The notes under the pieces were generated by a model. It was not told the origin of the DNA, searched no databases, and saw only the letters and a program-made list of their open reading frames with translations. The position numbers and the translations under genes are program-made. From Roseovarius sp. UBA3070 (GTDB lineage Bacteria; Pseudomonadota; Alphaproteobacteria; Rhodobacterales; Rhodobacteraceae): a DNA stretch of 20,227 bases. The stretch is taken from assembly GCA_002366775.1 (NCBI GenBank), contig DFBW01000216.1, forward strand, positions 1-20,227, given 5' to 3'. Positions 6,805 through 15,339 of this stretch are shown piece after piece; positions within the stretch are counted from its first letter, which is position 1; the number at the start of each line of letters is the position of its first letter.

Positions 6805-8128
6805 AAACGGCGTCCAAACGGGCCCAGAGGTGACGCACTCCCGCGTTTTGAAAATTGCGATCCCGATTGTGCTGGCCAATGTGACGGTGCCTGTTTTGGG
6901 CGCTGTGGACACTGGTGTGGTTGGCCAATTGGGCGAGGCGGCCCCGATTGGGGCGGTTGGCATCGGAGCTGTTATTCTGACGGCGCTTTACTGGGTGTTC
7001 GGGTTTTTGCGTATGGGCACCACCGGGTTGACCAGTCAGGCCCACGGCGCCGGGCGCCCCGGCGAGGTGGCTGCTTTGCTGACCCGCGCCTTGTTGATTG
7101 CCAGCGTGGGGGGTGCCGCAATCATCGCCCTGCAATGGCTGATTTTTTCTGGTGCCTTCCAGCTGGCCCCAGCCAGTGTGGAGGTGGAAAGCCTCGCGCG
7201 CGAATATATGGCCATTCGAATCTGGAGCGCGCCTGCCATCATCGCCTCGTTTGGGGTGACGGGCTGGTTGATTGCCCTTGAGCGCACGCGTGCGGTGCTG
7301 GCCATTCAACTGGTGATGAACGGGCTGAACATCGGATTGGATCTGTGGTTTGTTCTGGGGCTCGGCTGGGGGGTGCAAGGCGTCGCCCTGGCCACTTTCA
7401 TTGCGGAATGGAGCGGGCTGGGCTTTGGCCTGTGGTTGTGCCGCGATGCGCTGAGCCGCCCGGCCGCGCGCGATTGGGCCTGTGTGTTTGATGGCCCGGC
7501 GCTCAGAAATATGGCATCGGTCAACGGCCATATCCTGCAACGCTCGCTGATGCTGGAGGGCATCGTGGTATCGTTTCTGTTTCTTGGGGCCCGGTTTGGC
7601 GATGTCACGCTGGCGGCCAATCAGGTGTTGCTGCAATTTCTGCACATCACCGCCTATGCGCTGGATGGCTTTGCCTTCGCCGCCGAGGCCCTGGTGGGGC
7701 AGGCCATGGGCGCGCGCCAACTTGGTAAACTCAGGCAATCGGCGATCATGGCCAGCCAATGGGGGCTGGTGATTACCGCAGTGATGGCCTGCACCTTCTG
7801 GTTTGGCGGTGGCATGATTATTGATCTGATGGCCAAAGACCCCGAAGTGCAATCCGAAGCGCGGCTGTATCTGATCTATATGGCACTGGCCCCGGTGGTG
7901 GGGCTGGCCGCTTGGATGTTCGACGGGATTTTTATCGGCGCCACGCGCACCCGTGATATGCGCAACATGATGGTGATCAGCTTGATTGTATACATTATCG
8001 CCGTGGTCTTACTGTTGCCCGCTTTTGGCAACCATGGCCTGTGGATTGCCCTGCTGATCAGCTATGTGGCGCGTGGGATCACCCTTGCCCTGCGCTACAG
8101 CGCGCTTGAGGCCAGCGTGCAAGTCTGA
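6797..8128 (+). CDS. MATE family efflux transporter, DinF-like
   Basis: This 443-residue inner-membrane protein consists of about twelve hydrophobic segments in two similar halves. The N-terminal part (RVLKIAIPIVLANVTVPVLG, then DTGVVGQLG and a FLRMGTTGLTSQAHG stretch) is characteristic of the DinF branch of MATE exporters, which use Na+ or H+ gradients to expel organic cations and other small molecules. The start overlaps the second thioesterase gene by 8 nt, with only a weak AGGG directly before the ATG, so translation is probably coupled. It ends convergent to the MFS gene, with a dispersed repeat in between. The exported compound is unknown; linkage to thioesterases suggests an organic acid or detoxification product, which is speculation. 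Confidence 0.92.
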   Translation: MAENGVQTGPEVTHSRVLKIAIPIVLANVTVPVLGAVDTGVVGQLGEAAPIGAVGIGAVILTALYWVFGFLRMGTTGLTSQAHGAGRPGEVAALLTRALLIASVGGAAIIALQWLIFSGAFQLAPASVEVESLAREYMAIRIWSAPAIIASFGVTGWLIALERTRAVLAIQLVMNGLNIGLDLWFVLGLGWGVQGVALATFIAEWSGLGFGLWLCRDALSRPAARDWACVFDGPALRNMASVNGHILQRSLMLEGIVVSFLFLGARFGDVTLAANQVLLQFLHITAYALDGFAFAAEALVGQAMGARQLGKLRQSAIMASQWGLVITAVMACTFWFGGGMIIDLMAKDPEVQSEARLYLIYMALAPVVGLAAWMFDGIFIGATRTRDMRNMMVISLIVYIIAVVLLLPAFGNHGLWIALLISYVARGITLALRYSALEASVQV

Positions 8129-8151
8129 GTGTCTGGATTAAGGCTGACATA

Positions 8152-8190
8152 GCCCCATCTTCTTGCCCTAAATATCCCCGCCGGAGGCAG
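8152..8190 (-). repeat. Dispersed gene-end repeat (GCCTCCGGCGGGGATATTT form)
   Basis: On the minus strand it reads GCCTCCGGCGGGGATATTT and then AGGGCAAGAAGATGGGG. It sits between the convergent ends of the MATE gene (8128) and the MFS gene (8204), where a terminator would be expected. Confidence 0.7.
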
Positions 8191-8203
8191 TATACTTTTG
8201 GGC

Positions 8204-9811
8204 TCAATCCGTGGTCCGAAAACGTGACATCTGCACAATAAGGATCACCAGCAAAGGCACGATAACGGTCACCGCGGCCACGCTCAGCAACAGTGTGCCC
8301 AATTGCGTGTAATCCGCTGTCGTGGTGTCCGAGTCGCGGGTAACGGTGAATACCTGGTTCATGTATTTGGTCAACAACGCCGCCGCCGACAGGGCCAGAT
8401 TGGTGAATGAGGCCATCACCGCGAAAAACGTGGCTTTCAAATCCATTGGTGCGTTGCGGGCAATCCAGGCCAGCATCGGGATCATGGCGATCTGGCCCAA
8501 GGGTGATTCCACCGCCGTATCCAGCACCGCGATAAAGCGTGCATCCACTACGCCGCCCGTCAACGCAGAGGTCCAGTTCTGCACGCCGTAATACAGCCCG
8601 ATGTTGGGCAGGCTCAGCACCCCGGCAGCAAGGCTCAGCAGCAATACGATGGTGGCAATAGGGCGTCGTGCAATCAGCGGGCGCAGCACCAGCAGACCTG
8701 CAAGGGTCAAAACGGATGTGAGCAGCGATAAGATGGACAGGAATTGCTGATCAAATTGCAGCACATCAATTTCAAACCACGTCAGGCCATTGCCGGGCAG
8801 GGGCATGGCGCGAAACACAAATATGATCACGGCGGTGCCCAGCAGCATTCTGGCCTGCGCCTTGGGAAGGCGCGCAATCAACTGGCGCATCAGCAACAGC
8901 ACGATCAGCATCGAGCCGCAAAAGATGATTTCCTGCCCGTATGCCACACCGGTCAGGCCGATGGTCAACGTCATGGCAACAAACGCGCCACCGCCGATGA
9001 AATACCAGGGGTTTACCTTGGTCGTGGGCCGCGCGCTCGCGCGCTCCAGTGCCACAGCTTGCCTTCCTTGGTGCACCAAAGCGCGGCGTTTGCGACGCGC
9101 CATGAATGCGGCCAGCCAGACGCCCGAGACAGACATCAGCGGGATCACCAGCGCGATGGCGTAGATATGTGCATAGATCGCAGTTTTTTCAGGGCGGGGC
9201 AGGTCTTCGATGCCGGAGAATTGCCAGATGTTCACCAAAGCCACCACCACAGTGCCGGCGATCAACACGAAGCGCCCCAATGTTTGCATGGTGGTGTGCA
9301 TGGCCTTGGAGGTGTCCTCGTCCACCGCCACACCGGCCTCATCATGGGTGGGCACCGCCTCGATCGACATGGCGTCAGCGACGGCGTCTTGCAGCACCAA
9401 CCCGCAAGGCGCCAGAATAAACGAGAAGATATACCAACTGGGGATCGGCATAAGTGCGGCCATCATATCGGGCTGGGTCAGCACCAGATACATGATGAAA
9501 AGGCTGGCCGCGACACAACCCGCCCCCAGATAGATCAGCACCGCCTTATACCGCCAGATGATATCCACCAAATGCCCCAGTGGCATTTTCAACGCCCAGG
9601 GCAGCCCGGCCCAGAATGCAAGGCCGGCAATGTAGGCGGCCGAAAAATCAAGGTATTCCTTGACGAAAAACGTGCCAACGATGGCGGTGACGGTGGAACA
9701 GCCAAAGGCGAAATAGACCATCAGCGGTGGCAGGAAAGACCAGCGCAATTGCCGCGCCAGATCAAAAATGATGGCGTCAGTCAGGCGGGCAAGGGGGCGG
9801 GTGATGCTCAT
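8204..9811 (-). CDS. MFS transporter, BT1/folate-biopterin transporter-like
   Basis: This 535-residue polytopic membrane protein has 12 or more hydrophobic segments and a long soluble loop near residues 235-265 rich in R and A. The motif FWAGLPWALKMPLGHLVD (about 66-83) resembles the PW-K-P-G-SD signature of the BT1 branch of the major facilitator superfamily. Members move folates, pterins or other small molecules, but most bacterial ones are uncharacterised. The start has no good ribosome binding site in the upstream CCCTGGCCCC stretch, so the N-terminus is uncertain. It is on the same strand as, and 85 bp downstream of, the ArsC-family gene. I do not infer arsenic transport from that. Confidence 0.82.
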   Translation of the reverse strand: MSITRPLARLTDAIIFDLARQLRWSFLPPLMVYFAFGCSTVTAIVGTFFVKEYLDFSAAYIAGLAFWAGLPWALKMPLGHLVDIIWRYKAVLIYLGAGCVAASLFIMYLVLTQPDMMAALMPIPSWYIFSFILAPCGLVLQDAVADAMSIEAVPTHDEAGVAVDEDTSKAMHTTMQTLGRFVLIAGTVVVALVNIWQFSGIEDLPRPEKTAIYAHIYAIALVIPLMSVSGVWLAAFMARRKRRALVHQGRQAVALERASARPTTKVNPWYFIGGGAFVAMTLTIGLTGVAYGQEIIFCGSMLIVLLLMRQLIARLPKAQARMLLGTAVIIFVFRAMPLPGNGLTWFEIDVLQFDQQFLSILSLLTSVLTLAGLLVLRPLIARRPIATIVLLLSLAAGVLSLPNIGLYYGVQNWTSALTGGVVDARFIAVLDTAVESPLGQIAMIPMLAWIARNAPMDLKATFFAVMASFTNLALSAAALLTKYMNQVFTVTRDSDTTTADYTQLGTLLLSVAAVTVIVPLLVILIVQMSRFRTTD

Positions 9812-9874
9812 CCGGGGCCAGGGCTTGTTTCAGTTGGGACACATATAAAGGCGCGCAGGCGTTGCGCAATCACC

Positions 9875-9900
9875 CTGACGCGGAAGTGAGGCTACGTCAG
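9875..9900. other. Dyad CTGACG/CGTCAG at the end of the ArsC-family gene
   Basis: Six-base arms (9875-9880 and 9895-9900) flank a 14-nt loop overlapping the ArsC-family gene stop codon. There is no U-run on either strand. It could be a weak terminator for that transcript or an operator 64 bp upstream of the MFS gene start. Confidence 0.35.
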
Positions 9901-10238
9901 AGGATGTCCAGCACCGCCTCAGGCGGGCGGCCAATGGCGGCACGATTGCCGTTTTGCACGATGGGGCGTTCGATCAGGCGCGGTTCTTGCGCCACGGCTT
10001 TTATCAAAGTGTCGTCGTCATCTGATGTACTCAGGCCCATCTCTTTGAACACAGCCTCGCGGGGGCGCATCATGTCTATGGGGCGCAGATCTAATGCGAG
10101 TAGCATGGCACGAATGTCTGCCTCTGAGGGGGGCTCATCAAGATAGCGTATGATTGTGGGCGTTATGCCGCGATCCTCCAGCAGCTGAAGCGTCTGGCGG
10201 GATTTTGAGCAACGTGGGTTGTGCCAGATTGTGATCAT
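9897..10238 (-). CDS. ArsC-family arsenate reductase-like protein (thioredoxin fold)
   Basis: This 113-residue protein is full length for the glutaredoxin-coupled ArsC family. It shows the N-terminal [13 protein letters not shown] with the catalytic cysteine at residue 10, and the C-terminal ERPIVQ and RAAIGRPPE motifs whose arginines bind the oxyanion in ArsC. Such proteins reduce arsenate to arsenite with glutathione and glutaredoxin, but several relatives (YffB, Spx-like) have other roles. Its ATG overlaps the pyrD stop codon by 4 nt (ATGA), so it is co-translated with a pyrimidine gene and not part of an ars operon. No ArsR, ArsB or Acr3 gene is nearby. The family call is firm; arsenate as physiological substrate is not. 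Confidence 0.9.
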   Translation of the reverse strand: MITIWHNPRCSKSRQTLQLLEDRGITPTIIRYLDEPPSEADIRAMLLALDLRPIDMMRPREAVFKEMGLSTSDDDDTLIKAVAQEPRLIERPIVQNGNRAAIGRPPEAVLDIL

Positions 10239-11293
10239 AGCCAGTCCTGTCTTTTGGTGCCCACGGCCTGGGCTACGGTTTCATAGCCATCTCTGGCGAG
10301 CAGATCATCAAGGCCATGCGCAATGTCAGCGGCCAATGACAGACCGTGATAGATCATTGCAGAATAGAGCTGTACGCAAGAGGCCCCGGCGCAAATCTTG
10401 GCATAGGCGTCTTCGGCTGTGGCGATGCCGCCAACACCAATCAAGGGGATTTGGCCCCCCGTTACCTGTGACAAACGCGCCAGCACGCGGGTGGATTTTT
10501 CAAACAAGGGCGCGCCGGACAGGCCCCCGGCCTCTTGGCTCTTCGGGCTTTTCAGCCCGTCTCGTGACACTGTGGTGTTGGTGGCGATAATGCCCGACAG
10601 GTTTGAGGCCCGCGCGACATCGCCGATTTCCGAAAGCTCCGCATCCGACAGGTCAGGCGCGATTTTCAGAAATACCGGGATCGGATCTGACAGCCAGTCA
10701 CGCGCCTCCATCACACCTTTGAGCAGGGCCGACAGGGCCTCAGCACCTTGCAGATCACGCAGCTTTTCGGTGTTGGGAGAGGAGACATTCACCGTCGCAA
10801 AGTCAAGGTAGCGGCCACAATGCGCCAGCACGCGGGCAAAATCCTCGGCCCGGTCATCGCTGTCTTTGTTGGCCCCCAGATTGAGGCCAATGATTGCATT
10901 CCGCGGGCGGGATTTCAGGCGCTGGGCGCAGGCCTCCATGCCTAGGTTGTTGAACCCAAATCTGTTGATGACCGCGCGGTCTTCAGGCAGGCGAAACAAG
11001 CGCGGTCGCGGATTTCCGGGTTGCGCGCGCGGGGTGACAGCGCCCACTTCGATAAAGCCAAACCCTGCGCGCGAAAGCGGCAGCAGAGCCTGGGCGTTTT
11101 TATCAAACCCAGCCGCCAGCCCCACCGGGTTGGGAAGACGCAAACCTGCCACTTCGGTGCGTAGGCGCGGCGAGGTGACAAGACCGGGCAAAGGCACAGC
11201 ACCAAACCGCAGAGCCTTGAGGGCCAGCCCATGCGCGGTCTCAGGATCAAACCGGTGTAATAGGCCCAGCCCCAGTTTTTCCAGGGCTTTCAT
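10235..11293 (-). CDS. pyrD: Dihydroorotate dehydrogenase (quinone), class 2
   Basis: At 352 residues this is a class 2 DHODH, which oxidises dihydroorotate to orotate at the inner membrane and passes electrons to quinone (fourth step of pyrimidine synthesis). The N-terminal amphipathic membrane-association segment is present (residues 1-30), then [16 protein letters not shown] (53-68), [10 protein letters not shown] (109-118), GLNLGANK (136-143), and the catalytic Ser172 in NVSSPNT. FMN-binding elements are IIATNTT, LIGVGGI and VQLYSAM towards the C-terminus. The start ATG overlaps the DUF952 gene stop by 4 nt and the stop overlaps the ArsC-family gene start by 4 nt, giving a three-gene coupled operon. 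Confidence 0.97.
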   Translation of the reverse strand: MKALEKLGLGLLHRFDPETAHGLALKALRFGAVPLPGLVTSPRLRTEVAGLRLPNPVGLAAGFDKNAQALLPLSRAGFGFIEVGAVTPRAQPGNPRPRLFRLPEDRAVINRFGFNNLGMEACAQRLKSRPRNAIIGLNLGANKDSDDRAEDFARVLAHCGRYLDFATVNVSSPNTEKLRDLQGAEALSALLKGVMEARDWLSDPIPVFLKIAPDLSDAELSEIGDVARASNLSGIIATNTTVSRDGLKSPKSQEAGGLSGAPLFEKSTRVLARLSQVTGGQIPLIGVGGIATAEDAYAKICAGASCVQLYSAMIYHGLSLAADIAHGLDDLLARDGYETVAQAVGTKRQDWL

Positions 11294-11637
11294 TCGCCAG
11301 CATCCAGACCAGCGGGAAATTGGTGCACGCCATTCTCAAGGGGCAGGGGTTGTGCCCAGCGGACATCCTGCAATGTCAAATCGCGGTAGAGATGCGGAAA
11401 GAGAGCACCGCCACGAGAGGGCTCCCATTTCAGGGCCTCGCCCAGTTCATCGGCCTCAACCGCCACCAGCATTAAATTCGCCACGCCATCAAAGTGGCGC
11501 GCAGCGGTTTCGGGGGCTTGATCGAGTGTCGAAAAATGGATGAAGCCATCGGCCAGATCCACAGGTGCGCCCTGCGTGGTGCCTGTGCGGCGCAGCTCAG
11601 CCCATTCGGGCATGCGGAAGATTTTGAAGATAAGCAT
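11290..11637 (-). CDS. DUF952 family protein
   Basis: This protein of about 115 residues matches my memory of the DUF952 family: [15 protein letters not shown] start, DGFIHFST core (about 33-40), [16 protein letters not shown] (about 68-83) and a closing W-PLPL segment. The conserved His, Trp and Arg residues suggest an enzyme, possibly related to glutathione S-transferase or ADP-ribosylation folds, but I know of no proven function. I chose the ATG at 11637 because family members begin at this motif; the frame continues upstream to a TTG, with no better ribosome binding site. It is the first gene of the coupled DUF952-pyrD-ArsC set. Confidence 0.87.
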   Translation of the reverse strand: MLIFKIFRMPEWAELRRTGTTQGAPVDLADGFIHFSTLDQAPETAARHFDGVANLMLVAVEADELGEALKWEPSRGGALFPHLYRDLTLQDVRWAQPLPLENGVHQFPAGLDAGE

Positions 11638-11745
11638 GAGGTGGGTGATGCCTTGCTGATCGACGCTGGTCAAGCGGGAAGGCTTTGACAGCGGGCACGC
11701 GAGGGGTCACTCTGACGGGATATTGACCGACAAAAGGATTTTCCA

Positions 11746-13308
11746 ATGCTGCATAGATTAATTGCGACCACGGCGCTGACATTCATTTCTGGGATGGCGA
11801 TGGCAGATTTTAACCTGACCATCCTGCACACCAATGATTTTCATGCGCGGTTTGAACCGATCAACAAATACGACAGCTCGTGTGATGTGACGACCAATGA
11901 CGAAGGCAAGTGCTTTGGCGGCTCGGCCCGGATGGCGACGGCAATTTCAGACGCGCGTGGGCGCCACGAGAACACAATCCTTGTGGATGGGGGCGATCAG
12001 TTTCAGGGCACTTTGTTTTACACCTATTACAAGGGTGCATTGGCCGCAAAGATGATGAATAAGATGGGCTATGACGGGATGACCGTGGGCAATCACGAGT
12101 TTGACGATGGTCCCGAGGTTTTGCGCGGCTTTATGGATGCGCTGAATTTCCCCATCCTTATGTCGAATGCCGATGTCACGGGCGAGAAATACCTGTCGGG
12201 TGTCATGCGCAAATCGGCGGTGATTGAACGTGGTGGCGAGAAAATCGGCCTGATCGGCCTGACCCCGCAAAACACCGATGAACTGGCAAGCCCCGGCAAA
12301 TACATTGTGTTTTATGACCCCGCTGATGGGGTGCAAACCCAAGTGAACCTGTTGCAGGATCAAGGTGTCAACAAGATCGTAGTCCTGAGCCATTCGGGCT
12401 ATCTGGTGGATCAGCGCGTGGCGGCTGAAACGACAGGCGTGGATGTGATCGTGGGAGGGCATTCCAACACATATCTGCATTCTGATGACGAAGATGCGGC
12501 GGGGCCATATCCCACGATGGTAGGCGACACAGCAATTGTGCAGGCCTATGCCTATGGCAAATTTCTGGGCGAGTTGAGCGTTGTCTTTGACGATGAGGGC
12601 AATCTGGTATCGGCCACAGGTGCGCCTCAACTGCTGGATGCGGGCGTAGCTGAGGATGAAAGCATCAAGGCGCGCATCACCGAGGCTGCGATTCCGCTGG
12701 ACAAGATCCGAAATGAAATTGTCGGCGAGGCCGTAGAGGCGATTGACGGGTCTTCCGCGACGTGCCGCGCGGGGCCCTGTGCCATGGGCATAGCAATGGC
12801 CGAGTCCATGTTGGAGCGGGAGAAAGATCAGGGTATTCAGATTGCCCTGACCAATGGTGGTGGTGTGCGCTCAGGCATTGATATGGGGCAAATCACCAAG
12901 GGCGAGGTGCTGACGGTGGCGCCATTCCAGAATACGATGTCGACTTTCCGTATTAGCGGCGCGCTGGTGCTTGAGGCGCTTGAGAATGGTTTCAGCAAGA
13001 TCGGTGAAGATGCCGGGCGGTTCCCGCAAGTGGCGGGAATGACTGTAACGTATGACGCCAGCGCCGAGCCGGGAAGCCGTGTGCGTGAGGTGATGATCGC
13101 AGGGGCGCCACTGGACCCTGAGAAGATGTATGGCGCTGTTTCCAACAATTACCTGCGCGGCGGCGGGGACGGGTACACAACATTTTTAGATGCGGTGGAT
13201 CCGTATGATTTTGGCCCCGATGTTGCGGATGTTCTGGCCGAATACCTGGCAGCCAATACGCCCTACACACCGATGGTGGACGACCGGGTCAAGCCGGTCG
13301 CGCAATAG
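11746..13308 (+). CDS. Periplasmic 5'-nucleotidase / metallophosphatase (UshA-like)
   Basis: This 520-residue exported protein has a signal peptide of about residues 1-20 (cleavage likely after AMA). The N-terminal binuclear metallophosphatase domain shows ILHTNDFHA (Asp31, His33), DGGDQFQG (Asp84), GNHEFD (116-121), SHSGYLVD and GGHSNT. The C-terminal substrate-binding domain shows NGGGVRSGI (370-378) and NNYLRGGGDGY (467-477). Cys46 and Cys56 could form a disulfide. Such enzymes strip phosphate from extracellular nucleotides or UDP-sugars, supplying nucleosides and phosphate. AAAGGA precedes the ATG. It diverges from the pyrimidine-linked operon; a functional tie (nucleotide salvage) is plausible but unproven. 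A 9-bp hairpin lies 19 bp past its stop. Confidence 0.94.
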   Translation: MLHRLIATTALTFISGMAMADFNLTILHTNDFHARFEPINKYDSSCDVTTNDEGKCFGGSARMATAISDARGRHENTILVDGGDQFQGTLFYTYYKGALAAKMMNKMGYDGMTVGNHEFDDGPEVLRGFMDALNFPILMSNADVTGEKYLSGVMRKSAVIERGGEKIGLIGLTPQNTDELASPGKYIVFYDPADGVQTQVNLLQDQGVNKIVVLSHSGYLVDQRVAAETTGVDVIVGGHSNTYLHSDDEDAAGPYPTMVGDTAIVQAYAYGKFLGELSVVFDDEGNLVSATGAPQLLDAGVAEDESIKARITEAAIPLDKIRNEIVGEAVEAIDGSSATCRAGPCAMGIAMAESMLEREKDQGIQIALTNGGGVRSGIDMGQITKGEVLTVAPFQNTMSTFRISGALVLEALENGFSKIGEDAGRFPQVAGMTVTYDASAEPGSRVREVMIAGAPLDPEKMYGAVSNNYLRGGGDGYTTFLDAVDPYDFGPDVADVLAEYLAANTPYTPMVDDRVKPVAQ

Positions 13309-13327
13309 TGGCCTTCTGTTAAAATGG

Positions 13328-13348
13328 GTGTGGCCCGGTGGGCCACAC
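13328..13348. terminator. Hairpin with 9-bp perfect stem after the 5'-nucleotidase gene
   Basis: The arms GTGTGGCCC (13328-13336) and GGGCCACAC (13340-13348) pair fully around GGT. On the plus strand no U-run follows. On the minus strand the hairpin is followed within a few bases by ATTTTAAC, so it could serve transcripts arriving from either convergent side. Confidence 0.6.
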
Positions 13349-13442
13349 GCTGGTCGTGTCTCGGCGTCGTCTTTCATCCTCCTTCTCGGGGTGGTTGAGA
13401 GGTGACGCTTTTAATTGGGGCCTGTGCGTTTGGTGAACACCA

Positions 13443-13480
13443 GAGCCTCCGGCGGGGATATTTATCAGCAAGAAGATAGG
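13443..13480 (+). repeat. Dispersed gene-end repeat (GCCTCCGGCGGGGATATTT form)
   Basis: It reads GAGCCTCCGGCGGGGATATT, then TATCAGCAAGAAGATAGG. It is located between the convergent 5'-nucleotidase and flavodoxin genes, just past the flavodoxin stop. Nothing else recognisable lies in 13349-13442. Confidence 0.7.
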
Positions 13481-13486
13481 GAGGGG

Positions 13487-14035
13487 TCAGGGCGACCAGC
13501 TTTGGGTTGCCTTCAATATTCGGGCACCAAAGCGGCGGGCTGTCTTGAGGTCGCCGTCGCTGATCATCTGGGTTTTGTCAGGGTCAGAGCGTGCCATCAG
13601 GCCCAGCATTGAGCCGTCACGATCTATCCCCGGCTTTGAGGGGTCGACTGGCGCGCCAATTTCGGTGGCCCCGGCCCAGATCATGCCCATTTGGGCCGCA
13701 AAAATGCTTAGCCGGATCAATGTGCTTAGTTTGTCACCTGATGGGTAGGTGCCAATGGTGAACCCGCCTGCAATCTTGTCGTGCCAGCTTTGGTCTGTCC
13801 AGCGATCCTCAGAAGCCTGTTCAAGAAATTGCGCATAACGCGCCGCGACGGACCCCATATAGGTGGGGCAGCCAAATATGATGGCGGGGGCGGCATCAAG
13901 CGCATCCCAGTCGGCCTGGCTCATATCCTCAATGTTGATCAGCCGTGCAGGGCGCGCGCCATCAGCCACAGCCTGGGAAAGGCGTGCGGTGTGGCCATGG
14001 CCTGAAAAATATGGGATCGCTATGGGATGTGTCAT
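13487..14035 (-). CDS. Flavodoxin / WrbA-like NAD(P)H:quinone oxidoreductase family protein
   Basis: This 182-residue protein has the flavodoxin fold. The FMN phosphate loop is YFSGHGHTARL (9-19), and GCPTYMGSVAARYAQFLE (55-72) matches the WrbA-type loop that contacts the isoalloxazine ring. WrbA-like enzymes reduce quinones by two electrons, avoiding semiquinone radicals. The ATG at 14035 has no obvious ribosome binding site. It is divergent from the methyltransferase gene across 92 bp. Whether it is an electron carrier or a quinone reductase cannot be told from sequence alone. Confidence 0.87.
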   Translation of the reverse strand: MTHPIAIPYFSGHGHTARLSQAVADGARPARLINIEDMSQADWDALDAAPAIIFGCPTYMGSVAARYAQFLEQASEDRWTDQSWHDKIAGGFTIGTYPSGDKLSTLIRLSIFAAQMGMIWAGATEIGAPVDPSKPGIDRDGSMLGLMARSDPDKTQMISDGDLKTARRFGARILKATQSWSP

Positions 14036-14127
14036 GGGCGCATGATTGCCCTGTGGTCAGGCGGGATGCAAGTTTTCGGCTTTGATATCTTTGTGTGGCG
14101 ATGCATATGGTCTGTGCGGAGGATCAA

Positions 14128-15321
14128 ATGAGCGACGTCAAAGCACAATATGAGGCCTATCCCTATCCTGAGCGCGCGCCCGAGGATGAGGCAAAGCGGT
14201 TAATCACCGGGTCGCCATCGCACCCCCTGGAGATTGATCATTTCATCTTTGGCGGTCAGCGCGACTGGTCAAAACCTTTGCGTGTGTTGGTTGCGGGGGG
14301 CGGCACGGGTGATGGGTTGATCCAGCTGGCGCAGATGATGGCGCAGGCGGGCAAACCCTGTGAGATGACCTATGTCGATCTGTCGCGTGCCTCGCGCAAG
14401 GTGGCCCAGGCGCGTGCCAAGGCGCGGGGGCTGACGGGTATTCGATTTGAAACCGGTAGTTTGCTGGAGGCGGCGGACTATGGTGAATTTGACTACATTG
14501 ATTGCTGCGGTGTGCTGCACCATCTGCCTGACCCGGCGTTGGGCTTTGCGGCGTTGCGCGCGGCGCTGGCACCGGGTGGCGGTCTGGGGTTCATGGTTTA
14601 TGCACCTTATGGCAGGGCGGGGGTTTATCCGCTGCAAGACGCGTTTGGCGCATTGTTTGAGGGCATGATGCCTGAGCAAAAACTGGCAGCAGCAAAGCCT
14701 TTGTTGGCTGCATTGCCTGCGGGGCATCCGTTTAAAGGCAACCCCAATCTGGGCGATCATCACGACAGCGATGCGGGGTTTTACGACCTCTTGTTGCACA
14801 GTCAGGACCGGGCCTTTGATGTGCCGGACCTGCTGGAGGTGTTGGGGCAAACAGGATGGCAGCTGAACGGCTTTACCATGCCGGCACTCTATGATCTTGG
14901 ACGCATAGCGTCGGCGCCCGAGGGCATGGATAGGCCCCAACAGATGGCCGTTGCCGAAAAACTGCGGGGCACGATCAAGACCCATGTGGGCTATGCGGTG
15001 CCCCAAGGGGCTGAGCAGGGCATGGCCCGGGGCAACAACCGAGCGCTGATCCCGCACCTTAAGGGGGTTGATGCCCGCCAGTTGGCGCAGGCCGTGGCGC
15101 AAGGGCAAGCCCCCAAGCTGAGCTTTGCAGGGGTTGAAGCAAGGTTAAACCTGCCCAAACAAGCCGCACCGTTGATCGGGTTGATCAATGGGCGTCGCAG
15201 CCTGTCGGACATTGCACGCGATGCAAGGGTTGATCCCATTGGCATGGGCGCGATCTGGGGCAGGGTTGAGGCTGATTTGGTTGGCTGGGGCATGTTGCTG
15301 TATTCAGGGATATTGCGGTAA
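14128..15321 (+). CDS. Class I SAM-dependent methyltransferase with C-terminal extension
   Basis: This protein is 397 residues. The Rossmann-type methyltransferase domain is at about 45-165: motif I VLVAGGGTGDG (53-63), the acidic end of strand 2 VDLS (83-86), and GVLHHLPDP (128-136) as motif IV/V. The opening YEAYPYPERAPED is common in a group of uncharacterised proteobacterial methyltransferases. The remaining 200 residues hold no domain I can name; the last 50 (GLINGRRSLSDIARDA, then a helix) look like a small winged-helix or regulatory domain. I chose ATG 14128 because GGAGG lies five bases upstream; the frame extends to a GTG at 14095. The methyl acceptor is unknown. Confidence 0.88.
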   Translation: MSDVKAQYEAYPYPERAPEDEAKRLITGSPSHPLEIDHFIFGGQRDWSKPLRVLVAGGGTGDGLIQLAQMMAQAGKPCEMTYVDLSRASRKVAQARAKARGLTGIRFETGSLLEAADYGEFDYIDCCGVLHHLPDPALGFAALRAALAPGGGLGFMVYAPYGRAGVYPLQDAFGALFEGMMPEQKLAAAKPLLAALPAGHPFKGNPNLGDHHDSDAGFYDLLLHSQDRAFDVPDLLEVLGQTGWQLNGFTMPALYDLGRIASAPEGMDRPQQMAVAEKLRGTIKTHVGYAVPQGAEQGMARGNNRALIPHLKGVDARQLAQAVAQGQAPKLSFAGVEARLNLPKQAAPLIGLINGRRSLSDIARDARVDPIGMGAIWGRVEADLVGWGMLLYSGILR

Positions 15322-15339
15322 TGCGCGGCGTGTTTGGAA

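Noticed and set aside
6755..7852. 365-codon minus-strand open frame opposite the MATE gene
   Set aside because: His/Gln-rich composition without domains; the plus-strand MATE protein has convincing membrane segments and family motifs.
8744..9889. 381-codon plus-strand open frame opposite the MFS gene
   Set aside because: Low-complexity His/Gln/Arg composition and no motif; it is the complement of a clear membrane protein.
9897..10238. Arsenic resistance operon
   Set aside because: Only an ArsC-family protein is present. The adjacent transporter is BT1-like rather than ArsB/Acr3/ArsJ, the GAPDH gene is about 5 kb away on the other strand, and no ArsR gene is seen.
13309..13442. Additional gene in the gap after the 5'-nucleotidase
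   Set aside because: Only short frames without ribosome binding sites; the gap is explained by a hairpin and, further on, the dispersed repeat.
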